Shown: positions 1-5,440 of the stretch, in pieces
Layout: every line of letters starts with the position of its first letter
Position numbering within the stretch: the first letter of the stretch is position 1
NCBI GenBank assembly: GCA_023701165.1
Contig: JAMPXL010000101.1
Location: 1 to 5,468 of the forward strand
Direction: 5' to 3'
DNA: 5,468 nt
From: Geothrix sp.
Lineage (GTDB): Bacteria > Acidobacteriota > Holophagae > Holophagales > Holophagaceae
Notes under the pieces: generated by a model
What the model was told of the DNA's origin: nothing
What the model saw: the letters and a program-made list of their open reading frames with translations, nothing else
Databases searched by the model: none
Made by a program: the position numbers and the translations under genes

Positions 1-800
1 GAGGTGAGCCGCGCCACCAGGAGGTCCCGGGCCACGGTGGCCATGGCGGGATCCGCGCCGCGGCCGAAGCGGTGGGAGGCATCGGTGTGCAGGCTGTGCC
101 GGCGGGCCGTGGCCTTCACGGGCCTGGGATCGAACCAGGCGCTCTCCAGCAGCACGCGGCGCGTGGCTTCCGTCACCTTGGTGCCATCGCCGCCCATGAC
201 GCCGGCCAGGGCGATGGGTCCGGATTCATCGGCGATGACCAGATCCTGCGCCGCCAGCGTGCGGGTCACGCCATCCAGCGTCACCAGCGATTCCCCGGCC
301 TCCGCCCAGCGCACGGCCACGGCGCCGCGGATGCGGTCGGCATCGAAGGCGTGGGTGGGGTGGCCGTAGCGGTGCAGCAGTTCGTTGGAGGCGTCCACGG
401 CGGGCAGGCCCTTGGGGGTGGCCTCCAGGGCCCGCAGGAAGGCCTGGGCCTCCGGTGGCGTGCCACCCGCACCCAGGCTCAGCAGGGCCGTGGCGTAGAT
501 GGGGCAGGCCGGGCTCTCCAGGCGCACCTCGACCTTGGGCGCGCCTTCAGCCGCAGCAGGCGGCGCCAGCGGCGTCAGCGGCTGCTGCAGCCGGGCGGCC
601 ACCTCGCGGGCCATGCCGCGGTGTGACATGGCGTCGCCGCGGTTGGCGGTGATGTCCACGTCCAGCGTGTCGCCGCCTTCGCGCGGGGCGACGCCATCCA
701 CGGGGAAGCCCACGGAGGCCAGCAGCTCACAGAGCTGGCGGGTGTCCAGGGAAGCGGCGGCGGGGATTTCAGCGGCGAGGGCCTTGCGGTCGATCCACAT
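1..800 (-). CDS. pheT: Phenylalanine--tRNA ligase beta subunit, 3' end outside the window (266 codons visible), apparently lacking the B2 tRNA-binding domain
   Basis: PheT pairs with PheS to form the cytoplasmic (alpha-beta)2 enzyme that charges tRNA-Phe; the beta chain carries the editing site that hydrolyses Tyr-tRNA-Phe. The ATG at 800 overlaps the pheS stop by one base (TGATG), with GGAGGG eight bases upstream inside pheS, so the start is secure. Visible parts: the first half of B1 (residues 1-37, ending GFPVDGV), then directly its second half (44-71, with DITANRGDAM and RGMAREVA), then the B3/B4 editing region (about 90-240) with GHPTHAFD at 146-153, IALAGVMGG at 196-204, LLESAWF at 217-223 and RRHSLHTDASHRFGRGADP at 233-251. 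In E. coli and Thermus PheT about 110 residues of EMAP/OB-fold tRNA-binding domain sit between the two B1 halves; here only about six residues do. Frame and conserved motifs are intact on both sides, so this looks like a genuinely compact PheT, not a pseudogene. The B5 and anticodon-binding parts lie beyond the edge. Confidence 0.95.
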   Translation of the reverse strand, partial: MWIDRKALAAEIPAAASLDTRQLCELLASVGFPVDGVAPREGGDTLDVDITANRGDAMSHRGMAREVAARLQQPLTPLAPPAAAEGAPKVEVRLESPACPIYATALLSLGAGGTPPEAQAFLRALEATPKGLPAVDASNELLHRYGHPTHAFDADRIRGAVAVRWAEAGESLVTLDGVTRTLAAQDLVIADESGPIALAGVMGGDGTKVTEATRRVLLESAWFDPRPVKATARRHSLHTDASHRFGRGADPAMATVARDLLVARLT

Positions 801-1870
801 CAGTCGAGCCCTCCCATGGCCCTGAGGAAGCGCTGGTCGTTCTCGAAGAACATCCGCAGATCCGGTGTCTGGCTCAGCATCATGGCCATGCGCTCCACGC
901 CCATGCCGAAGGCCCAGCCGGACCACTCGGCTGGATCGATGCCCGCGTACTTCAGCACGTTCGGATGGATGAGCCCCGCGCCCAGGATCTCCACCCAGCC
1001 CGAGCCCTTGCAGACACGGCAGCCCTGGGCGCCGCAGAGGGGACAGCTCACGTCCACCTCGCAGCCCGGCTCGACGAAGGGGAAGTACGAGGGCCGCAGG
1101 CGGATCTCCGTATCCGGGCCGAAGAGGGCCCGCAGGGCGTACTCCAGCGTGCCCTTGAGGTGCTGCATGCCGATGCCGCGGCCTACGAGCATGCCCTCCA
1201 CCTGGTGGAACATGGGGCTGTGGGTGGGATCGATCTCGTCCTTGCGGTACACGCGGCCCGGGGCCAGGAAGCGGATGCCGCCGCGCTTCGCCAGCTCCGG
1301 CGCCACCCTAAGGAGGGTGCGCACCTGTACGGGGCTGGTGTGCGTGCGGAGCAGCAGCTCCGGATGGGCGGCGAGGTAGAAGGTGTCCGACGAAGCCTTG
1401 GCCGGATGGTCCTCGGGGATGTTCAGGCCGTCGAAGTTGTGGGCCTCGGTCTCGACCTCGGGGCCCTCTTCCACGTGGAAGCCCAGGGGCCGGAAGACCT
1501 CCACCAGGCGGTCCATGAGGCGGTTCAGGGGATGCAGCGCGCCCCGGGCCGGCACGGGCGGGGGCAGCGAGGGATCCCAGCTGGACGCCAGCGCGTTCAG
1601 GTTCTTCTTTGCCGCTTCGAGCTCCGCCTGACGGAGCTTCAGGCCCTCCTCCCACTGCTGCTTCAGGCCGTTGATGGCGGCGCCCAGGTCGCGCTTCTGC
1701 TCCTTGGGCGCGCCCTTGAGCAGGTCCATGAGCCGGGCGGCGTGGCTGCCCTCGCGGCCCACGTAGACGCCCTTCAGGCGCAGCAGGGCGTCCAGATCGC
1801 CGCAGGCGGCCAAGGCCTGGGGAAAGGCGCGCCCCGCCTCGGTGATCTCCGGTGGCAGCAGCTGGTCCAT
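800..1870 (-). CDS. pheS: Phenylalanine--tRNA ligase alpha subunit
   Basis: This is the catalytic class II subunit that activates phenylalanine with ATP and transfers it to tRNA-Phe, working with PheT encoded just downstream. The 356-residue protein is complete and slightly longer than E. coli PheS (327). Residues 1-95 form the charged helical N-terminal arm expected to be a coiled coil that contacts tRNA. The catalytic core follows: ALHPLNRLMDRL near 111 (motif 1 region), HNFDGLNIPEDHPA at 144-157, RTHTSPVQVRTL at 175-186, motif 2 APGRVYRKDEIDPTHSPMFHQ at about 203-223, the pocket sequence RPSYFPFVEPG at 259-269 and motif 3 GWAFGMGVERM at 318-328. Ala320 matches the alanine in the Phe pocket that sets amino-acid size selectivity in E. 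coli. Four cysteines (276, 279, 284, 287; CxxC-x4-CxxC) form an insertion seen in many bacterial PheS proteins but absent from E. coli; metal binding is inferred. The ATG follows GAGG by five bases. A terminator-like hairpin lies about 17 bases upstream. Confidence 0.98.
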   Translation of the reverse strand: MDQLLPPEITEAGRAFPQALAACGDLDALLRLKGVYVGREGSHAARLMDLLKGAPKEQKRDLGAAINGLKQQWEEGLKLRQAELEAAKKNLNALASSWDPSLPPPVPARGALHPLNRLMDRLVEVFRPLGFHVEEGPEVETEAHNFDGLNIPEDHPAKASSDTFYLAAHPELLLRTHTSPVQVRTLLRVAPELAKRGGIRFLAPGRVYRKDEIDPTHSPMFHQVEGMLVGRGIGMQHLKGTLEYALRALFGPDTEIRLRPSYFPFVEPGCEVDVSCPLCGAQGCRVCKGSGWVEILGAGLIHPNVLKYAGIDPAEWSGWAFGMGVERMAMMLSQTPDLRMFFENDQRFLRAMGGLD

Positions 1871-1880
1871 GGGGGCCTCA

Positions 1881-1911
1881 ACACAAAGAAAGGCCGCTCA
1901 CGCGGCCTTTC
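1881..1911 (-). terminator. Rho-independent terminator or attenuator between rplT and pheS
   Basis: On the minus strand GAAAGGCCGC and GCGGCCTTTC form a perfect 10-bp stem around a GTGA loop (arms 1902-1911 and 1888-1897). GTGA is a GNRA-type tetraloop, which adds stability. It is followed by TTTGTGT, a moderate U-rich tail. The stem begins 27 bases after the rplT stop and the tail ends 10 bases before the pheS ATG, next to the pheS ribosome binding site. Either it ends most infC-rpmI-rplT transcripts, leaving pheST to readthrough or an unseen promoter, or it works as an attenuator. There is no room for a Phe-rich leader peptide like E. coli pheM. Confidence 0.75.
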
Positions 1912-1938
1912 GGGTATCTGCGATGGGTTGCTTCGCGA

Positions 1939-2286
1939 TCAGCCCTTGGCCACGGCCACGAGCTTGGTAAACGCTTCGGGATTGCGCACGGCCAGATCCG
2001 CGAGGATCTTGCGGTCCAGATCCACGGAAGCCTTCTTCAGGCCGCCCATGAACTTGGAGTAGCTGGTGCCGTTCTGCGTGCAGGCGGCGCTGATGCGCAC
2101 CACCCAGAGGCGGCGGAAGTCGCGCTTCTTGACCTTGCGGTCGCGGTAGGCATAACCGAGGGCCTTCTCGACGGCTTCCTTGGCAGAGCGGTACAGCCGG
2201 GACTTGGCGCCGTAGAAGCCCTTGGCGAACTTCATCATGCGCTTGCGGCGCTGGGCACGTTTAAAACCGCGTTTGACGCGAGTCAT
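1939..2286 (-). CDS. rplT: Large ribosomal subunit protein bL20
   Basis: bL20 is an early-assembly protein that binds 23S rRNA domain II around helices 40-41 and is essential for building the 50S subunit. The 115-residue length matches the family (118 in E. coli). The basic N-terminal extension ([19 protein letters not shown]) penetrates rRNA. Conserved blocks follow: [13 protein letters not shown] at 21-33, [20 protein letters not shown] at 46-65, and the C-terminal globular part with [15 protein letters not shown] (72-86) and [10 protein letters not shown] (91-100). The ATG at 2286 is preceded by a strong GAGGAAAGGA ribosome binding site. In E. coli and Bacillus, L20 represses its own operon through its C-terminal domain by binding an mRNA structure that resembles its rRNA site. 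The unusually long leader here contains a candidate for that structure. Confidence 0.98.
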   Translation of the reverse strand: MTRVKRGFKRAQRRKRMMKFAKGFYGAKSRLYRSAKEAVEKALGYAYRDRKVKKRDFRRLWVVRISAACTQNGTSYSKFMGGLKKASVDLDRKILADLAVRNPEAFTKLVAVAKG

Positions 2287-2294
2287 GTCTTTTC

Positions 2295-2318
2295 CTTTCC
2301 TCGAGGCAGCTCAGAAAG
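2295..2318 (-). promoter_or_regulatory. rplT ribosome binding site with a possible masking stem
   Basis: The minus strand carries GGAAAGGAAAA just upstream of the rplT ATG. Its GAAAG (2295-2299) can pair with an upstream CTTTC (2314-2318), and CCTCGAGG in between is itself a palindrome. The pairing would partly hide the ribosome binding site, giving a simple route for translational control from the leader. The stem is only 5 bp, so this is a suggestion from sequence alone. Confidence 0.35.
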
Positions 2319-2340
2319 AGCGTTTGAAGGCCTCATCGGG

Positions 2341-2387
2341 GGTGGCCTCAGCCACCGGGTTGAACCTTCGAGTTTAGCCCCGAAGGC
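2341..2387 (-). promoter_or_regulatory. Candidate L20 operator RNA resembling the L20 site of 23S rRNA
   Basis: On the minus strand CGGGGCTAAAC (2372-2382) is followed by CGAAGG and GTTCAACCC (2357-2365). From memory of E. coli 23S rRNA, the strand at about nt 1139-1160, part of the helix 40/41 region bound by L20, reads CGGGGCUAAACC and then CCGAAG, and the opposite strand contains GGUUAAG. The mRNA can fold with GGG/CCC, an internal CUA/CAA loop and an AACU/GGUU stem capped by CGAA, resembling the rRNA arrangement of two short helices around unpaired adenines. A competing fold pairs CCTTCG (2381-2386) with CGAAGG (2365-2370). A further 6-bp hairpin GGTGGC/GCCACC (2341-2356) follows directly. 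L20 autoregulation through an rRNA mimic is established in E. coli and Bacillus; its presence here is inferred. Confidence 0.5.
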
Positions 2388-2403
2388 ATTGAGAGACAAC
2401 CTG

Positions 2404-2452
2404 CGCGCAGGCCAAGCCTGCGCGTATGCGGAATTCCCTGCGGGAATTCCGC
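2404..2452 (-). repeat. Tandem pair of perfect hairpins downstream of rpmI
   Basis: Two perfect inverted repeats lie back to back, three bases apart. The first, as transcribed on the minus strand, is GCGGAATTCCC-GCA-GGGAATTCCGC (2428-2452; 11-bp stem, 3-base loop), starting six bases after the rpmI stop. The second is CGCGCAGGC-TTG-GCCTGCGCG (2404-2424; 9-bp stem, 3-base loop). Neither is followed by a T-run, so they are poor intrinsic terminators. They could protect the 3' end of the upstream transcript, slow RNA polymerase, or be a dispersed palindromic repeat of the REP type. The window shows only this one copy. Confidence 0.7.
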
Positions 2453-2458
2453 CTTGAA

Positions 2459-2662
2459 TCAGGCGTAGGGCAACATCATGGCGACGGCCTTCTGGTCGGC
2501 CTTGGCCACCATGCCGCCCATGTCCAGCTGGCGCTTCCGCTTGGCCGACTTCTTGGTCAGGATGTGGCGCTGGTGCGAGCAGCCGCGCTTGAACTTGCCA
2601 CTGGCGGTCTTCTTGAACCGCTTCTGGGCGCCTTTGTGGGTCTTGATCTTGTAACCGGCCAT
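2459..2662 (-). CDS. rpmI: Large ribosomal subunit protein bL35
   Basis: bL35 is a small, strongly basic protein of the 50S subunit. The 67-residue length is typical (65 in E. coli). The start [26 protein letters not shown] matches the family N-terminus (KxKTxxGAxKRFKxTxxGKxKR), and [18 protein letters not shown] at 29-46 is the second conserved block. The ATG at 2662 is chosen over in-frame codons further upstream because it begins exactly at the family start and has GAGGA six bases before it. The infC stop lies 10 bases upstream and that gap consists mostly of this ribosome binding site, so rpmI is probably translationally coupled to infC. It is separated from rplT by an unusually long 172-base gap. 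Confidence 0.97.
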   Translation of the reverse strand: MAGYKIKTHKGAQKRFKKTASGKFKRGCSHQRHILTKKSAKRKRQLDMGGMVAKADQKAVAMMLPYA

Positions 2663-2672
2663 GGGTTCCTCG

Positions 2673-3257
2673 CTAGATTTGAGCTTCGGTTGCTGGGGTC
2701 TCGGGTGCTGCGGCTTTGGGCTTCTTGGGGGCCTTGGGGACTTCGATGATCCGGGGGGCGAGGATGGCATGCATGTCGCGGCCATCGATGCCGGCGCCCT
2801 TTTCGACGATGGCCTTGTCGCCGACCCGCTGGATGACTTCCTCAATGATCCGGTAGCCGATGTCGCGATGGACCACTTCGCGTCCGCGGAACATGACCAC
2901 CACCTTGACTTTGTCTTCTTCTTCCAGGAACCGCAGGATGTGCTTCACCTTGAAGTCGAAGTCGTGATCGTCGGTCTTGGGGCGGAACTTCACTTCCTTG
3001 ACGACGATGTTCTTCTGCTTGGCCCGGGCCGCGTGCTCCCGCTTGGCTTCCATGAACTTGTACTTGCCGTAGTCCATGATTCGGCAAACAGGCGGATTGG
3101 CGTTTCCGGCCACTTCCACCAGATCGAGACCGCGCTCTTCCGCGATCCGGATGGCCTGGTGGGGAGGCATCAAGCCGAGCTGTTCGCCATCTTCGGAGAT
3201 GACGCGGACCTCTTGGGCCCGGATGCCGTCGTTGATGCGGGTCTCGTTCGGACGAAT
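2673..3257 (-). CDS. infC: Translation initiation factor IF-3, ATT start codon
   Basis: IF-3 binds the 30S subunit, prevents early joining of 50S and checks the start codon and initiator tRNA. The 194-residue protein has the N-terminal domain (about 3-70: [28 protein letters not shown] at 41-49, [15 protein letters not shown] at 54-68), a Lys/Ala-rich linker (71-86), and the C-terminal 30S-binding domain (about 87-172: [44 protein letters not shown]). A 20-residue Ala/Pro/Lys tail follows. The start is read as ATT at 3255-3257: upstream codons run to an in-frame TAG without ATG, GTG, TTG or CTG, while the next usual starts (TTG at 3171-3173, ATG at 3168-3170) would remove 28-29 conserved residues. 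GGGGAGGA sits just before the ATT. In E. coli the AUU start of infC lets IF-3 repress its own translation; the same is inferred here. Confidence 0.96.
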   Translation of the reverse strand: MRPNETRINDGIRAQEVRVISEDGEQLGLMPPHQAIRIAEERGLDLVEVAGNANPPVCRIMDYGKYKFMEAKREHAARAKQKNIVVKEVKFRPKTDDHDFDFKVKHILRFLEEEDKVKVVVMFRGREVVHRDIGYRIIEEVIQRVGDKAIVEKGAGIDGRDMHAILAPRIIEVPKAPKKPKAAAPETPATEAQI

Positions 3258-3268
3258 GGTTCCTCCCC
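3255..3268 (-). promoter_or_regulatory. infC initiation region: strong ribosome binding site and ATT start
   Basis: The minus strand reads GGGGAGGAACC then ATT. The purine block (3261-3268) is a near-perfect Shine-Dalgarno sequence, and its GGAGG core ends four bases before the start. A strong binding site combined with a non-canonical start is the arrangement known from E. coli, where IF-3 discriminates against AUU and so limits its own synthesis when abundant. Confidence 0.8.
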
Positions 3269-3283
3269 TAGTTGCACAAGGAC

Positions 3284-3317
3284 AAAAAGTCTACCACTTG
3301 GACGGATTCCCGCCAAG
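3284..3317 (-). other. Imperfect hairpin followed by a T-run in the thrS-infC gap
   Basis: On the minus strand CTTGGCGG-GAAT-CCG-T-CCAAG (3297-3317) can form an 8-bp stem with one bulged T. TTTTT (3284-3288) follows after eight bases. The distance is too long and the stem too weak for a convincing intrinsic terminator. It may be a weak attenuator or leader structure before infC. No clear -35/-10 pair was found in this 74-base gap, so infC is most simply read as cotranscribed with thrS. Confidence 0.3.
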
Positions 3318-3331
3318 CAAGGAAAACAGGC

Positions 3332-5245
3332 TCAGCGCTGCCGTCCCTGAACCTCGGCCGCGAGGCTTCCCAGGAAGGCCTCCAGGGGCTGCACCCCCAG
3401 GTCACCCCGGTGCCGGTGCCGCACGGACACCGTGCCCGCCTCAGCCTCCCGGTCTCCGATCACCAGCATGTACGGCACCTTCGCCAGCTGGGCCTCGCGG
3501 ATCTTCGCCTTCAGGCTCTCGTTGCGGGAATCCAGGTCTGCCCGCAGGCCGAGGGCCTTCGCCCGCGCCGCAGCCTCCGTGGAGAAGGCGTTGGCCCGGT
3601 CGGTGATGGGCAGGATGGCCACCTGGACCGGCGCCAGCCAGGCCGGAAAGGCCCCTGCGGTGTGCTCCACCAGGATGCCCATGAAGCGCTCCAGGCTGCC
3701 CAGGATGGCCCGGTGCAGCATGATGGGCCTGCCTTCGCCGCCGTCGGGCCGCGTGTAGTTCAGGTCGAACCGCTCCGGCAGCATGTAGTCCACCTGGAGG
3801 GTGCCCAGCTGCCAGGGGCGCTTGAGGGCATCCAGGATCTGGAATTCGATCTTGGGCCCGTAGAAGGCGCCCTCTCCGGGATTCAGGGTGTAGGGCATGC
3901 CGGCCTCGTCAAGCGCCTCGCCCAGGGCCCCTTCGGCCGCGTCCCAGATCTCATCGGACCCCAGGCGTTTCTCGGGGCGGGTCGACAGGGCCACGCGCAT
4001 GCCCTCGAAGCCGAAGGTGTCGTAGACCTCCTTCAGCAGGGCCAGGAACGCGGCCATCTCGGTCTTGATCTGCTCGGGCGTGCAGTAGATGTGGGCATCG
4101 TCCTGGCAGAAGGTGCGCACGCGGGTCAGGCCGTGGGTCACGCCGCTGCGCTCGTAGCGGTGCAGGCGGCCGAAATCGGCGTAGCGGATGGGCAGGTCGC
4201 GGTAGCTGTGCTTCTGGCTGCCGAACATGAGGCAGTGGCCCGGGCAGTTCATGGGCTTCAGCGCGTACTCCCGTTCCTCGGCGGTGGTGAAGTACATGTT
4301 CTCGGCGTAGTTTTCGTAGTGCCCGCTGGTCTTCCAGAGGGCCACGTCCAGCACCTGGGGGGTGATGACTTCGCTGTAGCCGTACTTGAAGTACAGCTCG
4401 CGCATGTAGGTCACCAGCTCGTTGTAGACCTGGGTGCCCTTGGGGTGGAAGAAGGGCGAGGCCGGCGCTTCCGGATGGAACGAGTAGAGGCCCAGCTCCT
4501 TGCCCAGCTTGCGGTGGTCGCGGGCCTTGGCCTCCTCCAGCCGCTGGAGGTGCTCGTCGAGCTCCTTCTGGGAGTGGAAGGCCGTGCCGTAGATGCGGCT
4601 CAGCATCTGGTTCTTCTCGTCGCCCTTCCAGTAGGCGCCCGCGATGCTGAGCAGCTTGAAGGCCTTCAGCTTCGAGGTGTTGGGCACGTGGGGCCCGCGG
4701 CAGAGGTCGTAGAAATCGCCCTGCTTGTAGCCGCTGATGATGTCGCCAGCCGGGATACCCGAGACAACCTCGACCTTGAGGGGCTCACCCATGGCCTGGA
4801 ACCGCGCCACCGCGGCATCCCGGCCCAGATCCTCCCGGACGACCTCGACCCCTTCGGCCACGATCTTCCGCATCTCCGCCTCGATGAGCGGCAGATCTTC
4901 GGGGGTGAAGGGTTTATCGACCCAAAAATCGTAGTAGAAGCCATCCTCGATGACGGGACCGATGCCCACCCGGGCATGGGGATGGAGGCGCTTCACCGCG
5001 TGGGCGAGCAGGTGGGCCGTGGAGTGGCGGACCAGCTCCAGGCTTTCGGGGGCCTTGCTGGTGACGATCTCGACCTTGACCCCGTTGCTGAGGGGCGTCT
5101 TCAGATCCACCAAGTGGCCGTCCACCTTGATCGCCAGGGCCGCATCCAGAAGCCGGGCCCCGATGCCACCCGCCAGGTCGGCCCCGGTGGCACCCTCGGG
5201 CAGCTGCCGAAGAGAGTCGTCAGGAAGTCGGACCTCGATGGACAT
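3332..5245 (-). CDS. thrS: Threonine--tRNA ligase
   Basis: ThrRS is a class II cytoplasmic homodimer that charges tRNA-Thr and removes mischarged serine. The 637-residue protein is complete (E. coli 642). Domains in order: TGS (about 1-62); the editing domain (about 65-225) with HSTAHLLAH (His74, His78) and CRGPH (Cys182, His186) forming the hydrolytic site; a helical linker (about 225-265); the catalytic core (about 265-535); and the anticodon-binding domain (about 538-637, beginning PVQVAILPITDR). The catalytic zinc ligands are Cys334 in MNCPGH, His385 in DDAHIYC and His511 in MLHRAILGSLER, at the same numbers as in E. coli. Motif 2 is RYADFGRLHRYERSG (354-368). All key residues are present. 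The ATG at 5245 has GAGGAG three bases upstream. It is the first protein gene after the 5S rRNA and likely starts its own transcript. Confidence 0.98.
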   Translation of the reverse strand: MSIEVRLPDDSLRQLPEGATGADLAGGIGARLLDAALAIKVDGHLVDLKTPLSNGVKVEIVTSKAPESLELVRHSTAHLLAHAVKRLHPHARVGIGPVIEDGFYYDFWVDKPFTPEDLPLIEAEMRKIVAEGVEVVREDLGRDAAVARFQAMGEPLKVEVVSGIPAGDIISGYKQGDFYDLCRGPHVPNTSKLKAFKLLSIAGAYWKGDEKNQMLSRIYGTAFHSQKELDEHLQRLEEAKARDHRKLGKELGLYSFHPEAPASPFFHPKGTQVYNELVTYMRELYFKYGYSEVITPQVLDVALWKTSGHYENYAENMYFTTAEEREYALKPMNCPGHCLMFGSQKHSYRDLPIRYADFGRLHRYERSGVTHGLTRVRTFCQDDAHIYCTPEQIKTEMAAFLALLKEVYDTFGFEGMRVALSTRPEKRLGSDEIWDAAEGALGEALDEAGMPYTLNPGEGAFYGPKIEFQILDALKRPWQLGTLQVDYMLPERFDLNYTRPDGGEGRPIMLHRAILGSLERFMGILVEHTAGAFPAWLAPVQVAILPITDRANAFSTEAAARAKALGLRADLDSRNESLKAKIREAQLAKVPYMLVIGDREAEAGTVSVRHRHRGDLGVQPLEAFLGSLAAEVQGRQR

Positions 5246-5268
5246 GGGCTCCTCGGTACAGGATGAAA

Positions 5269-5284
5269 ATTTTACCAGTAAAAT
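5269..5284 (-). promoter_or_regulatory. thrS promoter (extended -10) inside a perfect palindrome
   Basis: On the minus strand ATTTTACTGGTAAAAT is a perfect inverted repeat (7-base arms, 2-base centre) in an otherwise GC-rich region. It contains TG-G-TAAAAT, a good extended -10 element with the hexamer at 5269-5274. No well-spaced -35 is visible; TTGATG at 5295-5300 would need a 20-base spacer. Transcription would start near 5262-5264, leaving a thrS leader of under 20 bases, too short for a T-box or folded operator. The palindrome could be a repressor site covering the -10, or its left half could act as the U-tail of the rRNA terminator. Confidence 0.5.
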
Positions 5285-5316
5285 GGCTCCGGGCCATCAA
5301 TTGAGATGGCCCGGAG
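5280..5316 (-). terminator. Probable rRNA operon terminator after 5S
   Basis: On the minus strand CTCCGGGCCATC and GATGGCCCGGAG form a perfect 12-bp stem around a 6-base loop (arms 5305-5316 and 5287-5298). It begins about 10 bases after the 5S 3' end and is followed by CCATTTT, a short U-tail. Read on the plus strand the same hairpin is followed by GGGGTTTTAA, so it might block transcription from either side. Position and strength suit the end of an rrn operon, although the tail is weak. Confidence 0.65.
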
Positions 5317-5325
5317 GGGTTTTAA

Positions 5326-5440
5326 CGTCGCAGCGACCTACTTTTCCACGCCTGTGCGGCGCAGTATCATCGGCCCTCCAAGTCTTAACTGCCGTGTTCG
5401 GGATGGGAACGGGTGTGACCCTTGGGGAAAAGCCACGACG
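5326..5440 (-). rRNA. rrf: 5S ribosomal RNA
   Basis: The minus strand carries a full 5S rRNA of about 115 bases. The conserved core CCCATCCCGAACACGG lies around loop B/helix III, followed by GTTAAG, and the helix IV/loop E region contains GCCGATGATACTG and the 3' segment AAAGTAGGTCGCTGCGAC. The ends pair as helix I: GTCGTGGC at the 5' end with GCTGCGAC at the 3' end, including two G-U pairs, and one more C-G pair outside. The exact ends are set from this helix and could move by one or two bases. In the usual bacterial order 23S rRNA should lie beyond the right edge, making this the end of an rrn operon feeding towards thrS. Confidence 0.95.

Noticed and set aside
72..626. A 184-codon open frame on the plus strand antisense to pheT
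   Set aside because: It is a shadow of pheT; its composition follows from the GC-rich complementary codons.
1871..1938. A Phe-rich leader peptide controlling pheST, as in E. coli pheM
   Set aside because: Only 27 bases lie between the rplT stop and the hairpin, with no start codon followed by a run of Phe codons.
965..2062. A 365-codon open frame on the plus strand crossing pheS and the start of the rplT region
   Set aside because: It runs antisense to two certain genes and through the terminator hairpin, with Arg/Ala/Gly/Gln-rich composition and no recognisable domain.
2663..2845. An N-terminal extension of rpmI to give a 128-residue protein
   Set aside because: The extra residues overlap infC in another frame and match nothing in L35. 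The family start and a good ribosome binding site sit at 2662.
2673..3173. infC starting at TTG 3173 or ATG 3170
   Set aside because: Both starts would remove the conserved [17 protein letters not shown] segment of the IF-3 N-terminal domain, and neither is as well placed behind a ribosome binding site as the ATT.
3272..5266. A 664-codon open frame on the plus strand, antisense to thrS
   Set aside because: It mirrors thrS almost exactly, is rich in low-complexity Gly/Ala/Leu/His/Val composition and resembles no family I recognise. Long antisense frames are common in GC-rich genes, and thrS itself is complete with all catalytic residues.
5246..5268. A T-box or a folded ThrRS operator upstream of thrS
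   Set aside because: The leader after the likely promoter is under 20 bases, too short for either, unless transcription starts far upstream in the rRNA operon.
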